DNA from: Candidatus Peregrinibacteria bacterium
GTDB lineage: Bacteria > Patescibacteriota > Gracilibacteria > UBA1369 > LOWO2-01-FULL-3
Assembly: GCA_018654255.1 (NCBI GenBank)
Contig: JABILX010000005.1
Span: forward strand, 1-61,854
Reading direction: 5' to 3'
DNA: 61,854 bases
The notes under the pieces are model-generated. The model had not been told where the DNA came from. It made no database searches and saw only the letters and a list, made by a program, of their open reading frames with translations. Each line of letters begins with the position of its first letter. The stretch's first letter is position 1. The position numbers and the translations under genes are program-made. Positions 1 through 7,871 of this stretch are shown here, one piece after another.

Positions 1-1
1 C

Positions 2-451
2 TACCAAGGAACCTGCGCCAGCAACATCCGCGTGTACCTGCAGTTCTACGGGTACGCCTACTACTGGGGTCCGGACGGCATGGTCATCGTCAACGTCAAC
101 ATGAACGACGACGGCACCCCGGTCCCCGAGGTGGACTACAAGAAGAAATCCCTCTACCTGGAACCCTTCGAGCAATTCCCGATCGGCCAAGCCAAGATTT
201 ACATCGACGTCCACGGCGTCGATCCCACCTTCGGTGGGAAGGTCGAGGCCTACGACGCGGATGACATCCTGGTCTTCCAGGACGCTCTCGGCTCCAGCCC
301 GCCCTCGAGCGGACCGTGGATGAGCGAGTGCGACATCAGCTTCGCCGATGTCCATGAGCTGAAGCTGGGTACGTTCGACCTGGACACCCAGCTCTGGGAA
401 GCGGACTACTCGGACTTCTTCATCGCCGTCCTCGGCTGTACGTCCGACTAG
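2..451 (+). CDS. 3' end of an unrecognised protein in GC-rich flank
   Basis: The frame is open from the left edge, so the N-terminus is missing and about 149 residues remain; a GTG at 32 is an internal possibility but nothing marks it as the start. The protein is rich in Tyr, Asp and Pro, with alternating hydrophobic patterns suggestive of beta strands and no membrane segment, so a secreted or surface beta-sandwich is possible. I do not recognise the family. Codons strongly prefer G/C at third positions (GTC, CTG, GAC, TAC), unlike everything from 843 to 60331. It is followed by a rho-independent-type hairpin. It probably belongs to a different organism from the AT-rich core. Confidence 0.6.
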   Translation, partial: YQGTCASNIRVYLQFYGYAYYWGPDGMVIVNVNMNDDGTPVPEVDYKKKSLYLEPFEQFPIGQAKIYIDVHGVDPTFGGKVEAYDADDILVFQDALGSSPPSSGPWMSECDISFADVHELKLGTFDLDTQLWEADYSDFFIAVLGCTSD

Positions 452-497
452 GACAACAGCCATCCCTGCGGCCGGTCTCATGACCTGCAGTGATTGA

Positions 498-522
498 GGG
501 AGGCCGGCCGCACTTCCCTTTT
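498..522 (+). terminator. hairpin plus T-run after the left-flank gene
   Basis: GGGAGG (498-503) pairs with CTTCCC (513-518) with one G-T pair, and TTTT follows (519-522). It lies 47 bases past the stop at 451, so it fits an intrinsic terminator for the GC-rich partial gene. Confidence 0.55.
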
Positions 523-842
523 AGATAGCCTTCCTGGAACCATAGCCAATTCTGGCTGACCTGGTTCCTTTCTCCTGCGTTTTGGCGCCCTATCTTCGCT
601 TCGGTTTTTACTAGGCGCCGCCCTGGAGAGACACGGCCGGGAGACGGCGAGACGATCCTGTTCGCGAGCATTGCGCTTCGCGGGCATGAGGTCCCTCGCC
701 ACTCCCGGCTCGTGTTGACCCCTTTATCCAGTCGAGTCCTTTCTTTTTTTTCGACAAACTTAACCTTTTAATAAGAGGTCTTTTTTGCTATAAGTTCTTA
801 CGCTGCTTGCAATCACAATCAGCTGAGATCTAACCAAATAAA
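523..842. other. non-coding stretch with base-composition break
   Basis: There is no convincing gene here. Bases 523 to about 735 are GC-rich with several short inverted repeats (for example around 662-685, GCGAAGCGC-like). From about 738 an oligo-T run begins and the composition becomes AT-rich, matching the rest of the core. The junction between the two DNA types therefore lies near 735-745. A short ACCT/AGGT hairpin followed by CTTTTTT at 763-786 may be the terminator of a lost upstream core gene. Confidence 0.5.
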
Positions 843-1061
843 ATGACTGAAGATAAAACTGAAAACACAGGTAAAAAGTGTGTTTATGTAGATCCTGATA
901 CTTGTATTGGATGTACTCTTTGTACTCAAATTTGTCCTGGGGTATATGAGATGCAGGCTGACGGAAAGTCTAAGGCGGTTAAACCTTGTGACGATACTCC
1001 TGAGAAATTGGAGCAATCGATTGAGGCTTGTCCTGTAGATGCAATTAAATGGCAAGAATAA
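843..1061 (+). CDS. small [4Fe-4S] ferredoxin
   Basis: A 72-residue electron carrier. The cluster motif CxxCxxCxxxCP lies at residues 21-32 and a lone CP near 63 supplies the last ligand, the pattern of single-cluster [4Fe-4S] ferredoxins. There is no signal or membrane segment, so it is cytoplasmic. TAACC sits at 831-835, seven bases before ATG, and there is no Shine-Dalgarno sequence. The stop overlaps the start of the IscU-like gene (TAATG), so the two are probably translationally coupled. The neighbours (Fe-S scaffold, thioredoxin reductase, RuBisCO) suggest a redox and Fe-S module. The partner reductase cannot be told from sequence. Confidence 0.85.
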   Translation: MTEDKTENTGKKCVYVDPDTCIGCTLCTQICPGVYEMQADGKSKAVKPCDDTPEKLEQSIEACPVDAIKWQE

Positions 1062-1606
1062 TGACAGAGGATTCAAAAAAAACTGGCCAAGACTCTGACT
1101 TCAAACCTTGTTGCCAAACTGGTGATAAAGTTTGCGGAAAACTGAAACACTCAGGTTCTTCAAAAAAAATCCAAACAGCTCCAAACCTAAAAAAAGGCGA
1201 CAAAGAATGGGTTTATACCGATATTGTTCGAGATCATTTTTTCAATCCTAGAAACCTTCTCACCCCTGAAGAAGAAGCCTCATATGAGGCCGATGGTGTT
1301 GGCGAGGTTGGATCGCCTGCTTGCGGAGATGTTATGAAAGTTTGGATCAAAGTCGACGAGAAAAGCAAACGTATCACCGAACTTAAATGGCAGACTTTTG
1401 GATGTGGAAGCGCAATATCTTCTACTTCTGTTATGTCTGAGATGGTTACTGAAGATGGAGGAATGACGATCGATGAAGCTTTAGACTTAAAAGCAATGGA
1501 TATCAACGAACGATTGGGCGGACTTCCAAACATAAAAATTCATTGTAGTATCCTCGGGGATCAGGCTTTGAAAAAAGCGATCGAGGATTATTTGGGAAGG
1601 AATTAA
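1061..1606 (+). CDS. iscU: IscU/NifU-type Fe-S scaffold protein
   Basis: A 181-residue protein whose residues from about 45 onward match IscU: the three cluster cysteines appear in GSPACGD, FGCGSA and IHCSILG, with the Asp after the first Cys that normally permits cluster release. The N-terminal 45 residues are a Lys- and Ser-rich extension with extra cysteines (CC and C) that most IscU proteins lack. The ATG at 1061 overlaps the ferredoxin stop and is preferred to the ATG at 1049, which would overlap further. No cysteine desulfurase (IscS/SufS) is present in the window, so the sulfur donor is unknown. Confidence 0.85.
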   Translation: MTEDSKKTGQDSDFKPCCQTGDKVCGKLKHSGSSKKIQTAPNLKKGDKEWVYTDIVRDHFFNPRNLLTPEEEASYEADGVGEVGSPACGDVMKVWIKVDEKSKRITELKWQTFGCGSAISSTSVMSEMVTEDGGMTIDEALDLKAMDINERLGGLPNIKIHCSILGDQALKKAIEDYLGRN

Positions 1607-1650
1607 AGATGTGCTAAAATGTATGTTAAAGAATCTTAATCCTTTTAAAT

Positions 1651-2604
1651 ATGTACGACTTTATAGTTATAGGGAGTGGCACAAGCGGGCTTTCGGCTGC
1701 TATGTATGCTGCTCGTCTTAATCTAAAAACTTTGATAATCGGAGAACAACCTGGTGGACTTATTACGACTACTCATATTGTTGAGAATTGGCCTGGTACT
1801 GTTTCTATTAGTGGACCTGATTTGGGAATGGCTTTCTTTGAGCACGCGCAGAAATCTGGAGCAGAGTTCAAGAATGAAAAGGCAATTTCTGTTGAGAAAA
1901 AACCTGCTTCTGGAGGTGCTTCGGATGGCGAGGGCGAAGGTGGTGGTGAAATTTTTTCGGTGAAGACTGCGTCTGGTGAATATGAAGGCAAATCACTTTT
2001 GTTTGCGACTGGTACAAAGCACCGATCACTTGATGCTCCTGGTATCAAGGAGTTTGAAAACAAAGGAGTTTCCTACTGCGCTTTGTGTGATGGTGGATTT
2101 TATAAGGAGAAAATTGTTTCGGTTATTGGAGGTGGTGACAGTGCTGCAAAAGAAGCTTTGTTTTTGTCTGAGCATGCTTCGAAGGTTTATATTTTTGTCC
2201 GAAAAGATATTTTGCGAGCTGAGCCTATCAATCAAGAATTGATTGATAAGAATGATAAAATTGAAATTAAATTTAAAACTGAGATCGCTGAGGTTTTGCC
2301 TGATGAAAGTGGAGAAAAAGTTGGAGCTGTTCGCACCAAAGATGGGGATGAAATTCCTATGGATGCGATTTTTCTCGCGATTGGGCACATCGCTCAGACC
2401 GAACTTGTGGAGGATCTTGGCATTGAACTGAATGAAAAAAAAGAGATCAAGATTGACCGTCATTCGGCAACCAATATCCCTGGTGTTTTCTCTGCGGGAG
2501 ATTGCACTGACACTGGTTTCAAACAAGCAATTACTGGTAGCGCCGAAGGTGTTACCGCAGCTTATTATGCTTTCAAGCATGTTAAGGAAGATTCAAACTT
2601 TTAG
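1651..2604 (+). CDS. trxB: thioredoxin reductase (TrxB-like flavoprotein)
   Basis: A 317-residue low-molecular-weight thioredoxin reductase. The FAD-binding GSGTSG lies at residues 8-13, the redox centre CALC at 143-146, the nucleotide-binding GGGDSA at 160-165 and the second FAD motif SAGDC near 285. Two features are unusual: a Gly/Glu/Asp-rich stretch at about 86-99, and VRK at 183-185 where NADPH-dependent enzymes usually have HRR. The electron donor might therefore be NADH or, given the ferredoxin two genes upstream, something else; this is an inference. TrxB ends inside the first of three repeats that precede RuBisCO. Confidence 0.88.
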   Translation: MYDFIVIGSGTSGLSAAMYAARLNLKTLIIGEQPGGLITTTHIVENWPGTVSISGPDLGMAFFEHAQKSGAEFKNEKAISVEKKPASGGASDGEGEGGGEIFSVKTASGEYEGKSLLFATGTKHRSLDAPGIKEFENKGVSYCALCDGGFYKEKIVSVIGGGDSAAKEALFLSEHASKVYIFVRKDILRAEPINQELIDKNDKIEIKFKTEIAEVLPDESGEKVGAVRTKDGDEIPMDAIFLAIGHIAQTELVEDLGIELNEKKEIKIDRHSATNIPGVFSAGDCTDTGFKQAITGSAEGVTAAYYAFKHVKEDSNF

Positions 2605-2680
2605 TTAAGTTCGGACTTAACTAATGCCCTTACTTAAGTTCGGACTCAACTACCCTTTATACTTAAGTCCGAACTCAACT
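2603..2680 (+). repeat. three 20-bp repeats at 29-bp spacing before RuBisCO
   Basis: Copies occupy 2603-2622, 2632-2651 and 2661-2680, so starts are exactly 29 bp apart. Copy 1 is a perfect palindromic hairpin, with AGTTAAGT and ACTTAACT arms around TCGG. Copies 1 and 2 carry the core AGTTCGGACT; copy 3 carries its reverse complement AGTCCGAACT. In RNA, copy 3, which lies 18 bases before the RuBisCO ATG, could pair with either copy 1 or copy 2. No T-run follows, so it is not a plain terminator. Confidence 0.8.
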
Positions 2681-2698
2681 ATTTAACCCCTCAACCCT

Positions 2699-4039
2699 AT
2701 GTCTAAAAAAGTCAAACAACAACTTCAGTACATCAACCTCAAGTACAAACCCAAAAAAACTGAGGTTCTCGTTCTTTATAAGCCAAAAATGAAGAAGGGC
2801 TTCAGCGTTGAATATGCTGCCGAAAATCTGGCTGCCGAGTCTTCGATTGGAACGTGGACAGACCTCTGCACGATGAACAATAAAATTGCACAACAACTAA
2901 AACCTAATGTTTATAAAATAGATAAGAAAAGTGGGCTTGTTTACATTGCCTACCCTGTTAAATTATTTGAGATTGGTAATATGAGTGGGATTCTTTCTTC
3001 GATTTGTGGAAATATTTTTGGAATGGATTTCCTTGATGGTTTGCGCGTTTGTGACATTCAGTTCCCGAAAGCGATGGTGACTTCTTTCCCTGGTCCTTAC
3101 CACGGAGTTGCTGGAACGAGGAAGGTTTTGAAGAAGAAAAAAGGACCGTTAACAGGGACTATTGTAAAAGGACGTCCTGTCACTGGAACTATTATCAAAC
3201 CAAAAGTTGGGCTCACTAGTAAACAACATGCTCAAGTTGGATATGAGGCTTGGGTTGGAATCGATGGTCGGGGGCTTGATATTGTAAAAGACGATGAAAA
3301 TCTTACGAGTATGACTTTTAATCAATTTGATTCGAGGGCAAAACTTACCTGTAAAGCAAAGAAAATTGCTGAGAAAGTGACGGGCCATAAAAAATTGTGG
3401 CTTGCGAACATAACTCATAGTAATTTTGATGAGATGATGCGTCGTGATGCGTTGCTACGAAAACTTGGAAACGAAGTAACTATGCTTGATGTTGTTACTC
3501 TTGGTTTCAATGCGGTTCATACTTACAGACTGAAAAATACTAAACAGATCATCCACGCTCATCGTGCGATGCATGGAACTATCACACGAACTCCTGGATT
3601 CAGTATGTCTATGCTGCTCTTGGCGAAAGTGTATAGGATGCTTGGAGTTGATCTTCTTCATGTTGGAACTGCTGGGACTGGGAAGATGGAAGGTGGAGCT
3701 GCAGAAACTATGGTTCTTGTTGAAGCGATTCAAGCTGACAAAATCAAAGCAGATGCTTCAAAAGAAATACTTGGCCAGGAATGGTATGGCATGAAGCCTG
3801 TTGTAGCTGTTGCTTCTGGAGGACTTTACCCAGGTGCTATCCCAACTGTAGTCAAATACATGGGACGAGATATCGTTTGTCAGATGGGTGGAGGTTGTCA
3901 TGGTCATCCTGATGGTACTCGTGGAGGCGCTACAGGGATCGTTGAAGCTGTTGACTCTGTGATGGTAGCTCAACCAATTCGCAAGTATGCTAAAAAGAGA
4001 GACATGCTCAAAAAAGCGATCGATAAGTGGGGAGTCTAA
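2699..4039 (+). CDS. rbcL: RuBisCO large subunit, form III or II/III type
   Basis: A 446-residue ribulose-1,5-bisphosphate carboxylase. Every active-site residue I can place is present: E47, T52, W53, N105, the KPK pair K167/K169, carbamylated K197 with D199 and E200 (KDDE), H288, R289, H292, H321, K329, S373 and the glycines at 397-399. It is expected to convert RuBP and CO2 to 3-phosphoglycerate; in related CPR and archaea this usually serves nucleotide salvage rather than a Calvin cycle. The partner AMP phosphorylase and isomerase are not in this window. A TGTI(V/I)K element occurs twice (about 152-157 and 162-167), an apparent short duplication just before the catalytic lysines. TAACC lies at 2684-2688, ten bases before ATG. 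Confidence 0.95.
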   Translation: MSKKVKQQLQYINLKYKPKKTEVLVLYKPKMKKGFSVEYAAENLAAESSIGTWTDLCTMNNKIAQQLKPNVYKIDKKSGLVYIAYPVKLFEIGNMSGILSSICGNIFGMDFLDGLRVCDIQFPKAMVTSFPGPYHGVAGTRKVLKKKKGPLTGTIVKGRPVTGTIIKPKVGLTSKQHAQVGYEAWVGIDGRGLDIVKDDENLTSMTFNQFDSRAKLTCKAKKIAEKVTGHKKLWLANITHSNFDEMMRRDALLRKLGNEVTMLDVVTLGFNAVHTYRLKNTKQIIHAHRAMHGTITRTPGFSMSMLLLAKVYRMLGVDLLHVGTAGTGKMEGGAAETMVLVEAIQADKIKADASKEILGQEWYGMKPVVAVASGGLYPGAIPTVVKYMGRDIVCQMGGGCHGHPDGTRGGATGIVEAVDSVMVAQPIRKYAKKRDMLKKAIDKWGV

Positions 4040-4052
4040 GAACCCCTGCTTC

Positions 4053-5525
4053 CTAAAGAGCAGACAGGTAATCCAGAAGAGCTCTAACCGAACTTCCAGT
4101 CCCACCTTTTTGCTCATATTTTTTTGGATCTCTTGTATAGGCCGTACCAGCTGTATCAAGGTGAGCCCATGAATGTTTTCCAACAAAGTTCTCTAGGAAT
4201 GCTGCCGCCTTGCTAGCTCCTGCTAGATAGGATGTCCCCTCGTCTGCATTTCTCAAATCCGCTACTTTGGATTTCATTTTTTCCTTGTGATCCTTATGAA
4301 TAGGCAGTTCCCATATTAAATCATCCTGATCCTCACCATGTTGTTCTAATTTTTTGTTCAGCTCTTTGTTTGTCCCAAGGACTGCCGAGTATCTATCTCC
4401 CAGTGCAACCATTGCCGCTCCCGTGAGAGTTGCTACAGAGATCAGATGTTCTGGTTTGTATTTTTTTCCGTAATGGAGTCCATCTGCCAGGATCATTCTC
4501 CCCTCCGCATCTGTATTCAAAATCTCTACAGTTTGCTTGTTTAGCATCGTCACTATGTCTGAAGGACGAACTGCTTTTCCATCAATCATGTTTTCTGTCA
4601 GAGGAATTATTCCTATTACATTTTGTTTGATTTTGAGTTCTTTGAGTGCGCTAAAAATTCCCATGACCACTGCTGCTCCTGCTTTGTCCTGGTGCATGTC
4701 TTCGATGTGTCTTGTTGGTTTGAGGTTGTACCCCCCTGTATCAAAGATTACTCCTTTCCCCACTATTACTATTGGTTTTTTACTTCCGCCTGCTTTGTGT
4801 TCGAGAATGAGACATTTTGCTGGCTTGACTGCTCCTTGGTTTATTGATAGCAACCCTCCCCAACCCTGTTTCTGGAGCTTTTGTTTATTTAATCCTATTA
4901 ATTTACAACCATAATCTTTGCTTAATTGTTTCGCTAGTCTTTCGAAATAATCTGCATCTATAATATTGGCAGGACCGTTAACCAGGTCTTTTACTATGTT
5001 TGTTGCTTGAGCAATTATTAGACCTTTTTTGGCTTCGTCTTTTGTCGTCTTTTCTTTTCCAGTTATCAAAAGAATCGTTTCAATGGATTTTTTGTCTTCT
5101 TTCTTTTGGTCCTCGCCTGTTTTGTATTTCGAGATACTGTAATCTTTCAGTCCAATCCCTTCTATCAGCTCCTTCGCATAGATTGTTAGTTCTGGAGTTA
5201 GCAGAAGAATTATCCTCTTGCTGTTGTGGGCTTTTGTTTCTTTGCACATTGCAGCCCCCAATTCCCTAGCTGTTTTTGCGTCAAATTTGTCTCTTTCCCC
5301 ACATCCCAAAAACAGAATTTTTTCAGGTAGAGATTTGGAGTCTATAGTGTAGAACGTGTTTTCTCCTTTTTTTGCTTTGAACTCTTTTTCTTTTTTGAAT
5401 TTTTTGGCGAATGCTTTTATTTCTGTTGGGAATTCTCCTGGAACGTCTGTGAAATATTCTTTAAAAAAAGGAACTAGAAGAAGACCTTTTTCCTTTTTAA
5501 TCTGTTTTTGAATTTTTATTTGCAT
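4053..5525 (-). CDS. pepA: leucyl aminopeptidase (M17 family)
   Basis: A 490-residue cytosolic metallo-aminopeptidase that removes N-terminal residues from peptides. The two-metal centre is recognisable in IVGKGVIFDTGG (about residue 255-270) and the signature NTDAEGR (about 345). Length matches the family. The N-terminal 160 residues form the less conserved regulatory domain. The gene converges on rbcL with only 13 bases between stops and starts the leftward housekeeping block. No Shine-Dalgarno sequence is visible upstream of the ATG. Confidence 0.93.
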   Translation of the reverse strand: MQIKIQKQIKKEKGLLLVPFFKEYFTDVPGEFPTEIKAFAKKFKKEKEFKAKKGENTFYTIDSKSLPEKILFLGCGERDKFDAKTARELGAAMCKETKAHNSKRIILLLTPELTIYAKELIEGIGLKDYSISKYKTGEDQKKEDKKSIETILLITGKEKTTKDEAKKGLIIAQATNIVKDLVNGPANIIDADYFERLAKQLSKDYGCKLIGLNKQKLQKQGWGGLLSINQGAVKPAKCLILEHKAGGSKKPIVIVGKGVIFDTGGYNLKPTRHIEDMHQDKAGAAVVMGIFSALKELKIKQNVIGIIPLTENMIDGKAVRPSDIVTMLNKQTVEILNTDAEGRMILADGLHYGKKYKPEHLISVATLTGAAMVALGDRYSAVLGTNKELNKKLEQHGEDQDDLIWELPIHKDHKEKMKSKVADLRNADEGTSYLAGASKAAAFLENFVGKHSWAHLDTAGTAYTRDPKKYEQKGGTGSSVRALLDYLSAL

Positions 5526-5603
5526 AGTGAATGGGGTTTATTGTCTGCGTTGAATTGCGCGTGTTCAAAAAATAACAGAAAAGACCTGATAAAACAAAAT
5601 TAT

Positions 5604-6056
5604 TTACTGTTTTTTGATTTCGTTATTCACAAAAGATTCTGTTCTTTTCAGAAGATTTTTTGCGTTATCGAACGTTAGTTTTTCTACTGCCTCCTTGTAC
5701 GGGAGCCAAATAAAGTCTTGGTGTTCGAATGAGATAGTAACTTCAGTTTCCTTTGTTTCTGCAATAAAAAAAACAACCTGTTTAAATGATGGTTTGCCTT
5801 GTTTCTTGTAGGTGTAGTGTATTGGCAAACGGAATCCCGGAAGAATCTTTGCATCTGCAATCCCCGTTTCTTCCTCTAGCTCACGTAATGCAGTTCGATG
5901 TTCATCATCCTCCTCCCCTTTTTCTACGTGCCCTTTTGGTAAGTCAAAGTGCCCACTCGGATAATGAAGAATTAAATATTTTCTTCCTTCATCTGTATTT
6001 GAGAATAGGACTATTCCGCATGATTTTTCGTCTGGTTTTTTGTCTACTTGTGCCAT
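5604..6056 (-). CDS. Nudix hydrolase, Ap4A hydrolase-like
   Basis: A 150-residue Nudix protein. The box reads GHVEKGE, then nine residues, then RELEEETGI. The usual spacing between that Glu and the REL is seven, so two residues (around HR) are inserted in the loop before the catalytic helix. The overall sequence resembles diadenosine tetraphosphate hydrolases (NUDT2-like), which clear Ap4A and related alarmones. The start overlaps the end of rnc by 13 bases, implying coupled translation. Confidence 0.85.
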   Translation of the reverse strand: MAQVDKKPDEKSCGIVLFSNTDEGRKYLILHYPSGHFDLPKGHVEKGEEDDEHRTALRELEEETGIADAKILPGFRLPIHYTYKKQGKPSFKQVVFFIAETKETEVTISFEHQDFIWLPYKEAVEKLTFDNAKNLLKRTESFVNNEIKKQ

Positions 6057-6739
6057 CCTTTTTTTATTAATGCTTTTTTCGCCGCGTCTTCTTCCGCGTT
6101 TTGTTTACTCGATCCTATTCCAGTTGCAATCATTTTTTTCTTAATAAAAACTCCGCATTCAAATTTCTTATCGTGGTCTGGGCCTTTTTCTTTCAATATT
6201 TCATAAGAAGGGGTTACTTCCATCTTTTCCTGCACGATTTCTTGGAATCTTGACTTTGGATCTATGTGTAGTTTTTTCTCTATTATTTCGTCAAGGCCTA
6301 TCAGTATGAAATTTTGTACAAAAACTTTTGCAGGCACAAACCCTTGATCGAGATATATTGCTCCTATGAGAGCTTCCAATGTGTTTGCGAGAATGTAGTT
6401 TTTCTCTCGCCCTCCTGAATTCTCTTCACCGTGACTTAATGCTAAATATTTCCCAAGCTCAAGTTCTCTCGCAATTAGAGCGAGATTCTTTCCTTGCACA
6501 AGTGCGCTTCTGAAATTAGTCATCTCCCCTTCATTTTGCTCTGGATGATTTTTGTATAGATGTTCTGTTGAAATCAATTCTAGAACTGCATCACCGAGGA
6601 ATTCCATTCTCTCGTTATCTTCTAGGCCTTCATCTCGATGTTCATTGATATATGACTTGTGAGTGAAAGCTATCTCTAAGAGCTTTTTTTCTTTGAGTTT
6701 GATGCCGATTTTTTTTTCGAGGGTGGCGAATTTTTGCAT
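6044..6739 (-). CDS. rnc: ribonuclease III
   Basis: A 231-residue double-strand-specific endoribonuclease for rRNA and mRNA processing. The catalytic signature [13 protein letters not shown] lies at about 43-55, with the second acidic cluster in [13 protein letters not shown] at about 115-128, and a dsRNA-binding domain ends the protein ([15 protein letters not shown]). The N-terminal helix is needed for the fold, so the start at 6739 is probably real. That makes the gene overlap the 3' end of nusB by 64 bases in another frame. Confidence 0.93.
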   Translation of the reverse strand: MQKFATLEKKIGIKLKEKKLLEIAFTHKSYINEHRDEGLEDNERMEFLGDAVLELISTEHLYKNHPEQNEGEMTNFRSALVQGKNLALIARELELGKYLALSHGEENSGGREKNYILANTLEALIGAIYLDQGFVPAKVFVQNFILIGLDEIIEKKLHIDPKSRFQEIVQEKMEVTPSYEILKEKGPDHDKKFECGVFIKKKMIATGIGSSKQNAEEDAAKKALIKKGWHK

Positions 6740-7155
6740 TTTTTATCGTTTATATTTTCATTCATAACAGAGCTCAGGACTCCGTTAATAAATTTTGAAC
6801 TGTTTGTGTCTCCAAAATGTTTGGCTATTTCAATTGCTTCATTTATTGCTACGACTGGCGGGATTTCGTCTGAATATATTATTTCATAGATACCTATCTC
6901 TAAAATTGCTCTATCGACTTTTGCGATTTTTTCTAATGGCCATTCTGGGGCGTGTTTTTCTATCAACTTCAAAATATCTTTTCTCTTTTTTATTATTCCT
7001 TCGAGAAGGTCGTACGCAAAATCTTCATTTCTAAGCTTTGGAGCAAATTCATCAAGCACTGTTTTAAGCGTTCCTAAAGATTCTTGTTTATGGAACTCAT
7101 ATGCAAATAGTGTTTGCATTACACACGTTCGTGCGAGGTGTCTGTTGCTTGCCAT
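6676..7155 (-). CDS. nusB: transcription antitermination factor NusB
   Basis: A 159-residue NusB, which binds boxA RNA with S10 during rRNA transcription antitermination. The all-helical core ends near residue 138 ([10 protein letters not shown]). The last 20 residues are a Ser/Lys-rich tail that is encoded where rnc begins, so this tail looks like a by-product of the 64-base overlap. The ATG at 7155 gives MASNRHLAR, a typical NusB beginning; an ATG four codons upstream is possible. It is flanked by rpmF and rnc, a common bacterial arrangement. Confidence 0.9.
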   Translation of the reverse strand: MASNRHLARTCVMQTLFAYEFHKQESLGTLKTVLDEFAPKLRNEDFAYDLLEGIIKKRKDILKLIEKHAPEWPLEKIAKVDRAILEIGIYEIIYSDEIPPVVAINEAIEIAKHFGDTNSSKFINGVLSSVMNENINDKKCKNSPPSKKKSASNSKKKSS

Positions 7156-7173
7156 GTAAAGTAACAATTAGCT

Positions 7174-7413
7174 TTATGCTTTGATTTTTGTGATCTTCTT
7201 CATCTCTTTCTCTACATCGATCACTTGTCTTCCTTTGTATTGCCCACATTGCTTACAAACTGTGTGTGGTGGCACTTTAGCTCCGCAAGTTGCGCATTTT
7301 ACTAAATTTGTAAGATTCGCGAGTCTTTTCCTTACTTTAGTTTGAAAACTACCGTATCTATTTCGGCTCCTTGACTTTGCTAACTTTTGTTTTGGGGTAG
7401 ATCTTTTTGCCAT
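7174..7413 (-). CDS. rpmF: ribosomal protein bL32
   Basis: A 79-residue bL32 with the typical N-terminus MAKRSTPKQK and a zinc ribbon of two CxxC pairs (CATC and CKQC). The C-terminal 20 residues are charged. It follows the DUF177/YceD gene by two bases, the classic yceD-rpmF pairing. TAACC (minus strand, 7421-7425) lies seven bases before the ATG. Confidence 0.96.
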   Translation of the reverse strand: MAKRSTPKQKLAKSRSRNRYGSFQTKVRKRLANLTNLVKCATCGAKVPPHTVCKQCGQYKGRQVIDVEKEMKKITKIKA

Positions 7414-7415
7414 TT

Positions 7416-7871
7416 TTACAGGTTAATCCCTTGACAGTGTGTAGAGCATACCGGAATTAATGGAAAATGCAAGATAATTTCCTGCCTCAAAAAATCACTT
7501 ATGTCAATCGAGTGGTTTTTCAGGTCTACAATACCTAAATCCGGACGTTCATCGGTGCTACTTCTATCTATTGTATACTGTTTTTCTACAAAAGGTATTT
7601 GAACCTTTTGGGTGTAATTTTTTGCACATTTAGAACAGGTTTGTTCTACTTCTATTTCAATATCTCTCAATTGGACGTTGAATTCGCTTTCTATACTCAT
7701 GATTGTGAGGTGTCCTTTCAGATTACTTTTTGGAGTTATGTCGGGATCGTCTAATTCTATGAATTGATCTAGATTGTATTCATCTGTTGATCCTTGATCT
7801 CTTTTGACCAATTCTGCTACATCAAATGCTAGTTGTTCTAAATTTTTATACAAGCTTTTAGGTTTAATCAC
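7416..7871 (-). CDS. yceD: YceD/DUF177 family protein
   Basis: A 151-residue protein of the YceD (DUF177) family, linked with bL32 and 23S rRNA maturation in other bacteria. It carries the family CxxC-like cysteines (CSKC near residue 78 and C..HC near the end). The start is GTG at 7871, inside the end of the upstream membrane-protein gene (8-base overlap). Assignment rests on sequence pattern and on the conserved yceD-rpmF order. Confidence 0.8.
   Translation of the reverse strand: MIKPKSLYKNLEQLAFDVAELVKRDQGSTDEYNLDQFIELDDPDITPKSNLKGHLTIMSIESEFNVQLRDIEIEVEQTCSKCAKNYTQKVQIPFVEKQYTIDRSSTDERPDLGIVDLKNHSIDISDFLRQEIILHFPLIPVCSTHCQGINL

Noticed and set aside
2603-2680. Possible small CRISPR array (29-bp period)
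   Set aside because: The 29-bp figure is the repeat period, with 9-bp spacers; repeats are diverged and palindromic and no cas genes are near.
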